Below, piece after piece: positions 8,923 through 17,473 of a DNA stretch of 64,000 bases. Under the pieces are notes generated by a model, which was not told the origin of the DNA, did no database searches, and saw only the letters and a list, made by a program, of their open reading frames with translations. Source of the stretch: Sedimentisphaerales bacterium (lineage in GTDB: Bacteria > Planctomycetota > Phycisphaerae > Sedimentisphaerales > SM23-30); contig JANQJS010000059.1 in NCBI GenBank assembly GCA_028281535.1, forward strand, positions 1-64,000. The letters run 5' to 3'. Each line of letters opens with the position of its first letter. Position 1 is the first letter of the stretch. The translations under genes and the position numbers were made by a program.

Positions 8923-11900
8923 ATGGCAGTTTGGCATTCCATTTTAGAGCTTCTCATGGATGAGCATTTACTCTGGACATTAATCCATACCTTATGGCAG
9001 GGCGGGATCATTTCAATAGTACTGCTAATTTTATTGAGTCAGCTGTCTTCAGAAAAAACCACATTGAGATATTTATTAAATCAAGGTGCCATGTATTGTA
9101 TTGTTCTAGCAGCATTTTTCACTTGGAACATCCTTAATTATCAATCTTCGAATGCCCAGGATACTACCACAAATGAGGTTTCTTCTGCGGCGGTTGATTC
9201 AGATCCTTCGCCAAGTGAAAGCATGACTGTGAGTCCCTTAAATGATAACCTTATTATAGAACCACCTTCACAAAAGCAAGTAGATGATTATTCCTGGCAG
9301 AGCATCTGTATGATTGTGTGGTGTTTGGGTGTCTGTTTGATGTTACTTCGACTGGCATTTCGAATCCATGGTAGTCAAAAGTTGGTTCGACAATGTCAAC
9401 CACTGGACAATCCACAGATTTCAGAATTAATCGAGTCCATATGCCAGATATTGCAGATTCGTCGTAAAATCACTGTATTCGTTGGTTCACATATTCGCAT
9501 GCCGGGCGTGGTTGGGTTTGTGCGTCCAACGCTGCTATTGCCGGTTTCCATTTATAGTGGCATTCCCATCAAAGATATCGAGGCGATGCTGGCACATGAA
9601 TTGGCCCATATTAAACGCCATGATTACTTGCTGCATTTTGTGCAAATGCTCATAGAATCGCTGCTCTTTTTTAATCCTTGGGTTTGGTGGATTAGCCGTC
9701 AAATAAATTTTGAGCGTGAAGCCTGCTGTGATCAGATGGCTTCCAAAATTATAGGTCATAAGCAAACCTACGCTGAATCTCTCATTGCCTGGTATGAGCG
9801 AGCCTTAACGGGCGACAAATTGCCAGATAATATCGTTATGGCATTTTCAGGATCCAATAAAACTCATTCCATGCTCGAACGTGTTCAACGGCTTTTAACG
9901 CCCAAATATCAACCCATCTTGAAATTATCGTGGATGAAAACGGTTTCGATATTTTTGGTATCGTTTCTATTATTAACAGGTCTATACCAAGCCAGCCATG
10001 TGGCTGTAGCCGTAGCGGGTCGTTGGCTAACACCTCAAGAACGTGTTGCTCTTATAAAAGAAATCGGCAAGGAAGTTGGTGAACAGTATAGTCTTAATGA
10101 TTTGGATGATGATAGACAAGTAATATTTTCTGGAACAATTAATGCCAAATTTCCATCGGATATTCCAACAGAGCATTGTAATTGCGATATTAGTGTACGC
10201 GTAAGACGACATCATTCGAGTGGATCCTATGGCTATGGGGTCGAATATGGAGAGCCATTTAATATTCAATCACCAGCGGGTGTAACTAATTTGGTTGTTA
10301 AATGCGATGGTTTTTCTCCAAAAGTATTTGAGACAGTTTATACTGAGCCCAATGATGTGATAGATAATCTTGTCATTGAATTAGTCAAAGGAGATTCAGG
10401 GAAGATCTTGTTTCTAAATGAAGATGATCAATTTATTCCTAATGTTTCGATACTAGGTGGTTTTCAATTAATTCCAAATACGCTATCTCATACTATTGTT
10501 GAAAATAATATTAAGAATGGGCATGTTGATATTTTGGATGCCGTTGGAGAGACGCTCACGTTACATGTCCTTGCGCCAGGTTATGAACATGATATGCGTA
10601 AAAACATAAAATTAGAATTAGATAAGCCCTATGTCTGGTATTTGAAAAAGGCTGAACCGCTTGAGTTTCTTATCACAGATGAACATACCAGAAAACCTAT
10701 TGAAAATGCTCAGGTTCGGTTTGTTTCAGTTATGAATGAACCTGGAACCTGGATTGCGCCGCTAGAAAATGATCACGATTATGATAGCTCTTTTGGTATT
10801 ATGGCAACAACCGATCAATATGGGAAATGTAGGGTAGATTTCTTGAAGAAAGAGGATCGCTATAAGTTATTTGTCTGTGCCGAAGGATATGAATATAAAT
10901 TTCTTGAAGATGTGACGGTGTCAGATCGACAAAAAATGATTTCCCTGGGAATGCCTTTAGTGATAAAAGGTGTGATTGAAACGGATGAATCATATGAAGA
11001 TTTAGAATCAAAAGAAGTTCACTATACAAATGTACATTACAGCAATGAAAATCAATCAAATGTATCATCTGGCTCTAAAGTCAAACTTGAGAATAAAGAT
11101 GGAAAAATATCTTTTGCGATTAACGATCATCTTTGGGGCGAAAAAATCAATGTGAGATATGCTGGTCAGCGGCAGGTCGTATATCTTGATGATTCTGACT
11201 CGCATTGTGTTGTATTTGAACACAAAAAAAATAACCCATTAAAAACTCGAGAGGTCGTTTTTAAATTTGATATGTATGATGAAACGATAGATCCTGAAGG
11301 TTGGATTCGTATTGATTACATCACTCCTAAAATGAAAAAGAATCAACAAGGAATGGTTCCTAAATGGCTTTCCATAAAAAATGGGATGGCAAAAATTGAT
11401 TTACCCATACCTTGTTATCTACAGTATAGTATTGATTATTCTTATGGGAAAAAGCCAATAGGCTTTTGGTTTAATGACCTGGACTGGCAAGATAAAATCT
11501 TTGTTGATCAAAACGATGACCCTAAAGAAATCTATATAAAAACATATCCAGCGGGATCTATTTATGGCAGTATTCCTCGGCCAGATAATGATAACCAACA
11601 TAACCAGATTAGCTTGTCTTTAAAAACAATAGATAAACCTGTGCATTTGAGTGAACAGTCTGACTATCATTTTGATCAAAATAATATCGATGCCGTTTTG
11701 TCTAAAGAGTTGGATAAAGTAAAGTATCATTTCGGAGCCATTCCACTAGGTGGGCGATATGTGATCATTGCAAAGCAAGGGAAAATGTTTGTGACATCAG
11801 AACCAATTGTTTTGGATAAAGAATATTCGGTTCGACAAGTCGATTTTGTTTTTCCTGAACCCCAGACCTTGAAAGGAAGGGTTTATCTACCAGATGGGCT

Positions 11901-12426
11901 ACCCGCTTTTCAAGCAATGGTAAAAATTTCTGCAAATGTCAATGTTTATGGTGGACATTCTTATGGTATGCTACCTATTAAAACAGATCTTCAAGGGCGT
12001 TTCGTTATTGAGTCGGTGAATACTGATTTTCCTGGAGATTATACACTTGAGATTAAGCAGCCAGGCTATCAAGTGGTTCAGAAAAAAGTTAAGTCATTAG
12101 ATCAACCGGTTGAGATTCATTTAAAGAAAGGCCATGTCTTTACCGGGAAGATTCTCGATCATCATACTGATCGTCCAATTGTCGGGGTTCAAGTAACTGG
12201 TTATGATGATAAGTATCGTTGGGTTGAGTCCGATCATGTAACAAATCACAAGGGGGAATTTGTATTCTCAACTTTAGATGATAAAGAGTATCAAATTCAG
12301 TTTTCACAAGTAAGATCAATTCATTCTCATACTATGAAAATAAGTCCGGGCAACACATCCCCACAAATATTTTATGCTGTGATTCCTGATTGGGCGTATG
12401 GCGTGCGTTTAGGTGATAAAAATTAA
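8923..12426 (+). CDS. M56 (BlaR1-like) membrane metallopeptidase with long C-terminal extension of carboxypeptidase-regulatory-like/Ig-like repeats
   Basis: HELAHIKRHDYLLHFVQMLIESLLFFNPWVWWISRQINFEREACCDQMA (HExxH, M56), N-terminal TM helices; about 800 aa C-terminal region with segments like 'LKGRVYLPDGLPAFQAMVKISANV', 'FTGKILDHHTDRPIVGVQVTGYDDK'. Confidence 0.88.
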   Translation: MAVWHSILELLMDEHLLWTLIHTLWQGGIISIVLLILLSQLSSEKTTLRYLLNQGAMYCIVLAAFFTWNILNYQSSNAQDTTTNEVSSAAVDSDPSPSESMTVSPLNDNLIIEPPSQKQVDDYSWQSICMIVWCLGVCLMLLRLAFRIHGSQKLVRQCQPLDNPQISELIESICQILQIRRKITVFVGSHIRMPGVVGFVRPTLLLPVSIYSGIPIKDIEAMLAHELAHIKRHDYLLHFVQMLIESLLFFNPWVWWISRQINFEREACCDQMASKIIGHKQTYAESLIAWYERALTGDKLPDNIVMAFSGSNKTHSMLERVQRLLTPKYQPILKLSWMKTVSIFLVSFLLLTGLYQASHVAVAVAGRWLTPQERVALIKEIGKEVGEQYSLNDLDDDRQVIFSGTINAKFPSDIPTEHCNCDISVRVRRHHSSGSYGYGVEYGEPFNIQSPAGVTNLVVKCDGFSPKVFETVYTEPNDVIDNLVIELVKGDSGKILFLNEDDQFIPNVSILGGFQLIPNTLSHTIVENNIKNGHVDILDAVGETLTLHVLAPGYEHDMRKNIKLELDKPYVWYLKKAEPLEFLITDEHTRKPIENAQVRFVSVMNEPGTWIAPLENDHDYDSSFGIMATTDQYGKCRVDFLKKEDRYKLFVCAEGYEYKFLEDVTVSDRQKMISLGMPLVIKGVIETDESYEDLESKEVHYTNVHYSNENQSNVSSGSKVKLENKDGKISFAINDHLWGEKINVRYAGQRQVVYLDDSDSHCVVFEHKKNNPLKTREVVFKFDMYDETIDPEGWIRIDYITPKMKKNQQGMVPKWLSIKNGMAKIDLPIPCYLQYSIDYSYGKKPIGFWFNDLDWQDKIFVDQNDDPKEIYIKTYPAGSIYGSIPRPDNDNQHNQISLSLKTIDKPVHLSEQSDYHFDQNNIDAVLSKELDKVKYHFGAIPLGGRYVIIAKQGKMFVTSEPIVLDKEYSVRQVDFVFPEPQTLKGRVYLPDGLPAFQAMVKISANVNVYGGHSYGMLPIKTDLQGRFVIESVNTDFPGDYTLEIKQPGYQVVQKKVKSLDQPVEIHLKKGHVFTGKILDHHTDRPIVGVQVTGYDDKYRWVESDHVTNHKGEFVFSTLDDKEYQIQFSQVRSIHSHTMKISPGNTSPQIFYAVIPDWAYGVRLGDKN

Positions 12427-12483
12427 TTCATCTCTTACACTCTGATAAAAATATTGTGATGTTTAGATGAGTTCTGTCTAGAT

Positions 12484-12551
12484 AAAAAATTACTCCAATA
12501 GCAGATGGGCGGTCGGGGAATAGGAGGGGAAAACCACCTGCCACTGGAGTA
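12484..12551 (-). terminator. Minus-strand 18-bp hairpin followed by a U6 run; terminator or small structured RNA
   Basis: Arms 12491-12508 and 12534-12551 pair fully on the minus strand if 3 G-U pairs are allowed (A-C mismatches on plus); minus-strand TTTTTT at 12489-12484. Confidence 0.6.
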
Positions 12552-12793
12552 TCAATGCAATTATTATAATTTTAATTCTATGCGAAGATTTCTATTTGTC
12601 AATACAATTCACCTGCGGATGCAGTAGTTAAATTATCTTCGTCTCTCTATTATTTAATACGCATGCCTGTCTAAAAAGTTCTTTGCGCACCCTAAGCACA
12701 ATTGGATTTTGCTAATCTTTAAAATCAGCGCGAACCCTATTCATCATACAGTTACCAAAATCAGTTCCCTAAATTTCCACTAAGAAAATGCAA

Positions 12794-12867
12794 TGGGCGA
12801 TACAGGACTTGAACCTGTGACCTCATGGATGTCGACCATGCGCTCTAGCCAACTGAGCTAATCGCCC
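12794..12867 (-). tRNA. tRNA-Val (anticodon GAC), CCA not encoded
   Basis: Minus strand GGGCGAT TA GCTC AGTTGGCTA GAGC G CATGG TCGACAT CCATG AGGTC ACAGG TTCAAGT CCTGT ATCGCCC A folds as a cloverleaf; anticodon GAC. Confidence 0.9.
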
Positions 12868-13054
12868 CAAAAGTAAAGAGAGAATGTACCGGATAAATCA
12901 TGTCCTGTCAACAGGATTTTACTTGTTGTAAATAAAGTGGTTAGCGTGTCTGGTTTTTTGCCTTTAACCAATTCTTTTGACTCTAAATTGGAATTAAATT
13001 ATTCTATTTTAGTGAAAAGTGTGATATGAAACCCATGTAAAAGGAGATCTTTTG

Positions 13055-13954
13055 ATGAATTTTTCCTCCAAGTCTATCTATTTATGCCTGGGCATAATTT
13101 TATGTCTTTCTCTTAACCTTAAAGCGCAGCATGAATGGCAAAAACCTCTGCCACCCAGAAGCAAAGCCGATCTGGAAAAAATCATGGGGCCTATCAAGCA
13201 GAAAAAATTTTCAAAAGATTTGAATGTGGTTTGGGTCTGGAGTAAGCATGATCATGATCCTGGATTTCATGAATATGAAAAAGTGAGAGATAAGTTTAAA
13301 AAGTTGTTTAAAAAATTACCTCAGATTAAATTTCAATCTGTTTATAAATTCCCTACAGAAAAACAATGGAAGACAGCAGATTTAGTCGTCTTCTATCTGC
13401 ATCTTGATGAATTAAAACAATCACAATATGATCAGATCAATCAGTTTGTAAAACGTGGCGGCGGTCTAGTCGCGATTCATGAAGCGATGATTATGCGCCC
13501 AACTGGAGATCGATTAGCAAGTTGCTTAGGTTTAGCTTGGGATGATGAACATTCAAGCTGGGGAGTGATGCCGACACCTTATAAAGTCGTTAAACGTAAT
13601 CATGACATCTTCAAAGGCTTTGATGAGAAAATCGACATGGTCGATGAATTCTATTGGAATCTTACGGGTGAGAAAAAGAAAATCGATATCCTTGCCGTAT
13701 CACAAGCAGGTCCAGAAGATGATACCAAAGGCCCACCTGATCCCAAAGAACTTGATGGTAAAGATTGGCCGCTCTTTTGGACCAAAGAAGAAGGGAAAGG
13801 AAGAGTGTTTGCCTCATTGCCAGGCCACAATTTATTTTCATACGATGATCCCTATTTCAGAATCATTCTACTTCGCGCTATGGCATGGACAACCAAAGAA
13901 TCCTTCGATCCTTTCAAGCCATTAGTGACTGAAGGGATTAAAGTCAAAAAGTAG
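13055..13954 (+). CDS. Secreted ThuA-like domain protein
   Basis: Signal peptide MNFSSKSIYLCLGIILCLSLNLKA; ThuA-like 'GGGLVAIHEAM', 'HDIFKGF', 'DEFYWNL', 'GRVFASLPGHN'. AAGGAG at 13041 before ATG 13055. Confidence 0.8.
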   Translation: MNFSSKSIYLCLGIILCLSLNLKAQHEWQKPLPPRSKADLEKIMGPIKQKKFSKDLNVVWVWSKHDHDPGFHEYEKVRDKFKKLFKKLPQIKFQSVYKFPTEKQWKTADLVVFYLHLDELKQSQYDQINQFVKRGGGLVAIHEAMIMRPTGDRLASCLGLAWDDEHSSWGVMPTPYKVVKRNHDIFKGFDEKIDMVDEFYWNLTGEKKKIDILAVSQAGPEDDTKGPPDPKELDGKDWPLFWTKEEGKGRVFASLPGHNLFSYDDPYFRIILLRAMAWTTKESFDPFKPLVTEGIKVKK

Positions 13955-13970
13955 CAAAGTGTAATAATAA

Positions 13971-16349
13971 TTAAGGGCTGGGAGCGACGACCTGGAATTG
14001 CCGCATCATTTCATGATCTTCATGTTCGAGGATATGACAGTGGTAGGCAAACTTACCGGTAAAATCAGTGAAGGTCGCAATGACACGTACCTGCTCAAAT
14101 GGATGCACTTGAACCGTATCTTTCCATCCGGCAAATTCAGGTTCCGGTGGTAAAGGCGATCCAACCGTCGTACCATCAGGCATGATCGCTTGTCGATCTA
14201 AAACTTGGAACATGACCAAATGCATATGCATCGGGTGGGTCATGCCAGAACGATTACTAAATGTCCAAATTTCCGTGGTGCCCAATACAGGAAATTCTGT
14301 AATATTATCCCACATCAATCCATTGATCAGCCAGGTGTTGCCAGTACAGGCATCAGGATGTTGCTGCAAAGTAAGTGTTCGATTTTGAATCGCTTGACCT
14401 TCTGGAATCACATTAAAGGTTCGTAACGGATCAGGAATAGCAGCGGTGTGTCCTGTTTGGCCTTGAACAATAAATTTCATTACGTTTGGAATAACACCAA
14501 CCCCAGTTGTACCAGGAAAAGGTGCTGGTGCATCATTCGTTAAAATAATTTCAGTGCCTGCAGCATGAGATGAAAAATCAATAATCAAATCGACACGCTC
14601 AGCAGGTGCAATGGTCACTTGTGATAAAGTCACAGGTGAAGGTAATAATCCGCCATCACTTCCAATGACTGTCATATTTTGGCTATTGGATAAACTTAAT
14701 CGATAAAAACGTGACCCACTGGCATTAACGATACGGAAACGATACTTACCTTGTTTAACATTCAGATAAGGCCATACTTTTCCATTGACCAGGATGCGAT
14801 TACCAAAATAAGTTTGTTGCCACGCGGCAGGATATTGCAGCGATCCATCCGCATTAAAAGTACGATCGCAAATCATCAATGGAATTTCAAATTCACCACT
14901 TGGCAAACCTAAACTGTTTTCTGTTGCATCTCGTATCAAATAAAAACCTGCTAATCCCATATAAACATTCAATCGTGTTATCCCTAATGCATGATCATGA
15001 TACCAAAGGGTCGCTGGTAATTGAATATTTGGGTATTCATGGGTGATGGATGTTTGGCCCGGCAAGAACGTATCTTCTGGATAACCATCAAATTGTTCCG
15101 CGGCATGAATACCATGTAGGTGAACAACAGTACGCGGCGAATCGCCTGCTAAGTCTGGACCGTGTGGACAGGTATCTACCGCCAGATAGTGTGATGTTCG
15201 CAAGTTATTATTTGGGTCACGCAAATCATTGGTCCAGTCTACCGTGACTTGCTGATTTGCTGTTGCTTCAATCGTAGGGCCTGGAAATTGCCCATCATAT
15301 CCCCATAACGTTGTTAGTGGTAATTGTTGATGCAGTTGTTGCTGGAATTCTACCATACTAATGTCGTAATGAGCTACGCCTCCCACACTTCCTGTGGTCG
15401 GTTGCTTAACTGTTAGGATCGGTAATGCATCCAAAAAGGGTGTTAGTTCAGGGCCCGAAGGCGGTGCATTTAAATTGATACAATGAATCCCATTTGGATC
15501 GGTACAGCTTAACCATTCTGAGGCAAACTGTGGATAAAGATTGGGATCAAGGATTGGAAAATCCATCATATCCACATAACAATCTTGATTATAATCAGAA
15601 GTTAAGACACCCCATCCATCACAATCTTGCACCGGTGCGGGTGGTGTTTCATCATAGATAACGGTTAGTTCTGGACGCTGGCTTGCCGTTAAATTTTCTC
15701 GTGATGAAAAACGTTTCGCCATGCCACTTACTTCATTTCCAATTAAGGCCCATCCGTAATTTGTCGTTGGATTATCGAGCCAGGATTGTACATCAGAAAT
15801 CATCAGGGCCGTAGAATTCCAAGTGTATGAACTATTGGGGACACCTACGATTTGACTAGCACGAGAATTTGGATCAAAGTCACCACCAGGATTTGTCCAA
15901 AATTGAGTGACGTAAAATGTATGATACCAGGTAGCACTATTTAATGTGGGGAATGTACCAGAACCTCCGCCACCCGCAGGAGGAAATGAGCCTCCTTCTC
16001 CCCAGTCATTTGTAACTCGAAATAATCGAATTAATTGTTGTTCAGAGCCGTCTCCACTCGCCTTATTCAGATAGAGCTTAAGTGTTACACTAGTAATCGT
16101 GGCGCCTGCTGGAATGTTTGCAGCGATATCAAATTTAACTAATCCTCTGCGTTTTTTCTGGCCACCTGCAAATCCGTTTCGACCAACAAAAAATGCATCT
16201 AAAGCTCCACCGGCTAGTTGACCATTAGCATCTTCATAGAGTGTTGCATCTTGAGTGGGAGAAATGTTAACGGTTGTCCCAGGCGCAGCTGTAGCTAGAA
16301 GTAAAGTGGCTAAAACTCCTAGCGCACATTTCAACACTGTATGTAACAC
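13971..16349 (-). CDS. Multicopper oxidase with N-terminal DNRLRE-like domain and dockerin-like segment
   Basis: MCO motifs VVHLHGIH, LWYHDHALGITR, HPMHMHLVMFQV, FAYHCHILEHEDHEMM; N-terminal 'ISPTQDATLYEDANGQLAGG...FVGRNG...RRGLVKFDI' is DNRLRE-like; 'SDYNQDCYVDMMDF' is dockerin-like. GTG 16349 follows AGGAG; the ORF track uses 16376. Confidence 0.87.
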   Translation of the reverse strand: MLHTVLKCALGVLATLLLATAAPGTTVNISPTQDATLYEDANGQLAGGALDAFFVGRNGFAGGQKKRRGLVKFDIAANIPAGATITSVTLKLYLNKASGDGSEQQLIRLFRVTNDWGEGGSFPPAGGGGSGTFPTLNSATWYHTFYVTQFWTNPGGDFDPNSRASQIVGVPNSSYTWNSTALMISDVQSWLDNPTTNYGWALIGNEVSGMAKRFSSRENLTASQRPELTVIYDETPPAPVQDCDGWGVLTSDYNQDCYVDMMDFPILDPNLYPQFASEWLSCTDPNGIHCINLNAPPSGPELTPFLDALPILTVKQPTTGSVGGVAHYDISMVEFQQQLHQQLPLTTLWGYDGQFPGPTIEATANQQVTVDWTNDLRDPNNNLRTSHYLAVDTCPHGPDLAGDSPRTVVHLHGIHAAEQFDGYPEDTFLPGQTSITHEYPNIQLPATLWYHDHALGITRLNVYMGLAGFYLIRDATENSLGLPSGEFEIPLMICDRTFNADGSLQYPAAWQQTYFGNRILVNGKVWPYLNVKQGKYRFRIVNASGSRFYRLSLSNSQNMTVIGSDGGLLPSPVTLSQVTIAPAERVDLIIDFSSHAAGTEIILTNDAPAPFPGTTGVGVIPNVMKFIVQGQTGHTAAIPDPLRTFNVIPEGQAIQNRTLTLQQHPDACTGNTWLINGLMWDNITEFPVLGTTEIWTFSNRSGMTHPMHMHLVMFQVLDRQAIMPDGTTVGSPLPPEPEFAGWKDTVQVHPFEQVRVIATFTDFTGKFAYHCHILEHEDHEMMRQFQVVAPSP

Positions 16350-16597
16350 CAATTTCTCCTGACGTAATAAATACAAATTGTCTTGTGGTCCGGCGTAGAT
16401 CCGTAATTGGACACAAAATGGGTAGCGTACATATGATCTTTAGGATAGATCGGATATTTCAATGGGTAAGATTATGACTTATAACCTATTATATTCAAAA
16501 AAGAGCGATAAAACAATTAATTTAAGATATCTCCGCTGAGATAAATATAATGATCTATCTATTAGGAGCTTACAAATAATATTTTTAGATATGATTA

Positions 16598-17323
16598 TCA
16601 AATGACACGTAGAGCGGCCAAATAGCTACCGAATGCCATACCAGCTGTTTCGGTACGTAAGATGGTATCACTGATACGAAGAGCCAGTGATGGATGCGAG
16701 AGGAGAAGGGATTCTTCAGAGTCGGCAAATCCACCTTCTGGTCCGATAAAAACAATCACATCTTCGTCTTGCCATGACAAAGTCGTAACTGGTTTTGCAG
16801 ATTCATTTAAGCTACCGATGAGCCACTGTGCATGTGGGTAGAGCGTTTGGCAATGCTCCAATGTTTCGGATAGTGACATCGGTGAATCAATTTGAGGCAA
16901 AAAAAGTCTTTCAGATTGCTTTGCCGCGGCAATGGCCAAATGTTCAAAACGCTCTAATATATTTTTGCCAGAACCTTTTTTGACGGTACGTTCATACAGC
17001 ACAGGGATGATATGATCGACACCTAATTCGCTGCATTTGCTAATCAGCCAGTCAAAGCGTTCTCCTTTTGCCAGGCTGACCGCTAGAATAATTCGTTGCG
17101 TGTCTCTTGCAGGAAACTGTTCAATACTGGTAATTGATATCAAAACTTTTTTTGATTTTACTTCAACGATACTAGCCTGGGCCAGGCATCCTTTGCCATC
17201 AAATAATTCCAACGAATCACCAACCTGACAGCGCATCACTTTAATGAGATGATGAGCTTCAGGACCTGTAATTTCTGAACCGCCTTGGTTTATAGGACTC
17301 TGGAAAAAGCGTTTTTCTTTCAA
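16598..17323 (-). CDS. rsmE: 16S rRNA (uracil1498-N3)-methyltransferase RsmE
   Basis: AEAHHLIKVMR-like N-terminus, 'FIGPEGGFADSEE', 'LRISDTILRTETAGM': typical RsmE/SPOUT motifs. Confidence 0.92.
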   Translation of the reverse strand: MKEKRFFQSPINQGGSEITGPEAHHLIKVMRCQVGDSLELFDGKGCLAQASIVEVKSKKVLISITSIEQFPARDTQRIILAVSLAKGERFDWLISKCSELGVDHIIPVLYERTVKKGSGKNILERFEHLAIAAAKQSERLFLPQIDSPMSLSETLEHCQTLYPHAQWLIGSLNESAKPVTTLSWQDEDVIVFIGPEGGFADSEESLLLSHPSLALRISDTILRTETAGMAFGSYLAALRVI

Positions 17324-17473
17324 TCAATGGTTCCTGTTAGTGCCAGCCAATAACTTAGATATCAATTTTGAAGTCATAATAGTCGATAATGGTCTAAGAG
17401 AAAACTCGAAAGTGGATCTTAAGTTTGTAAATGCTTAAGTCCCTACAAATCAAAAAGATAAAAGGTTGAAAAG

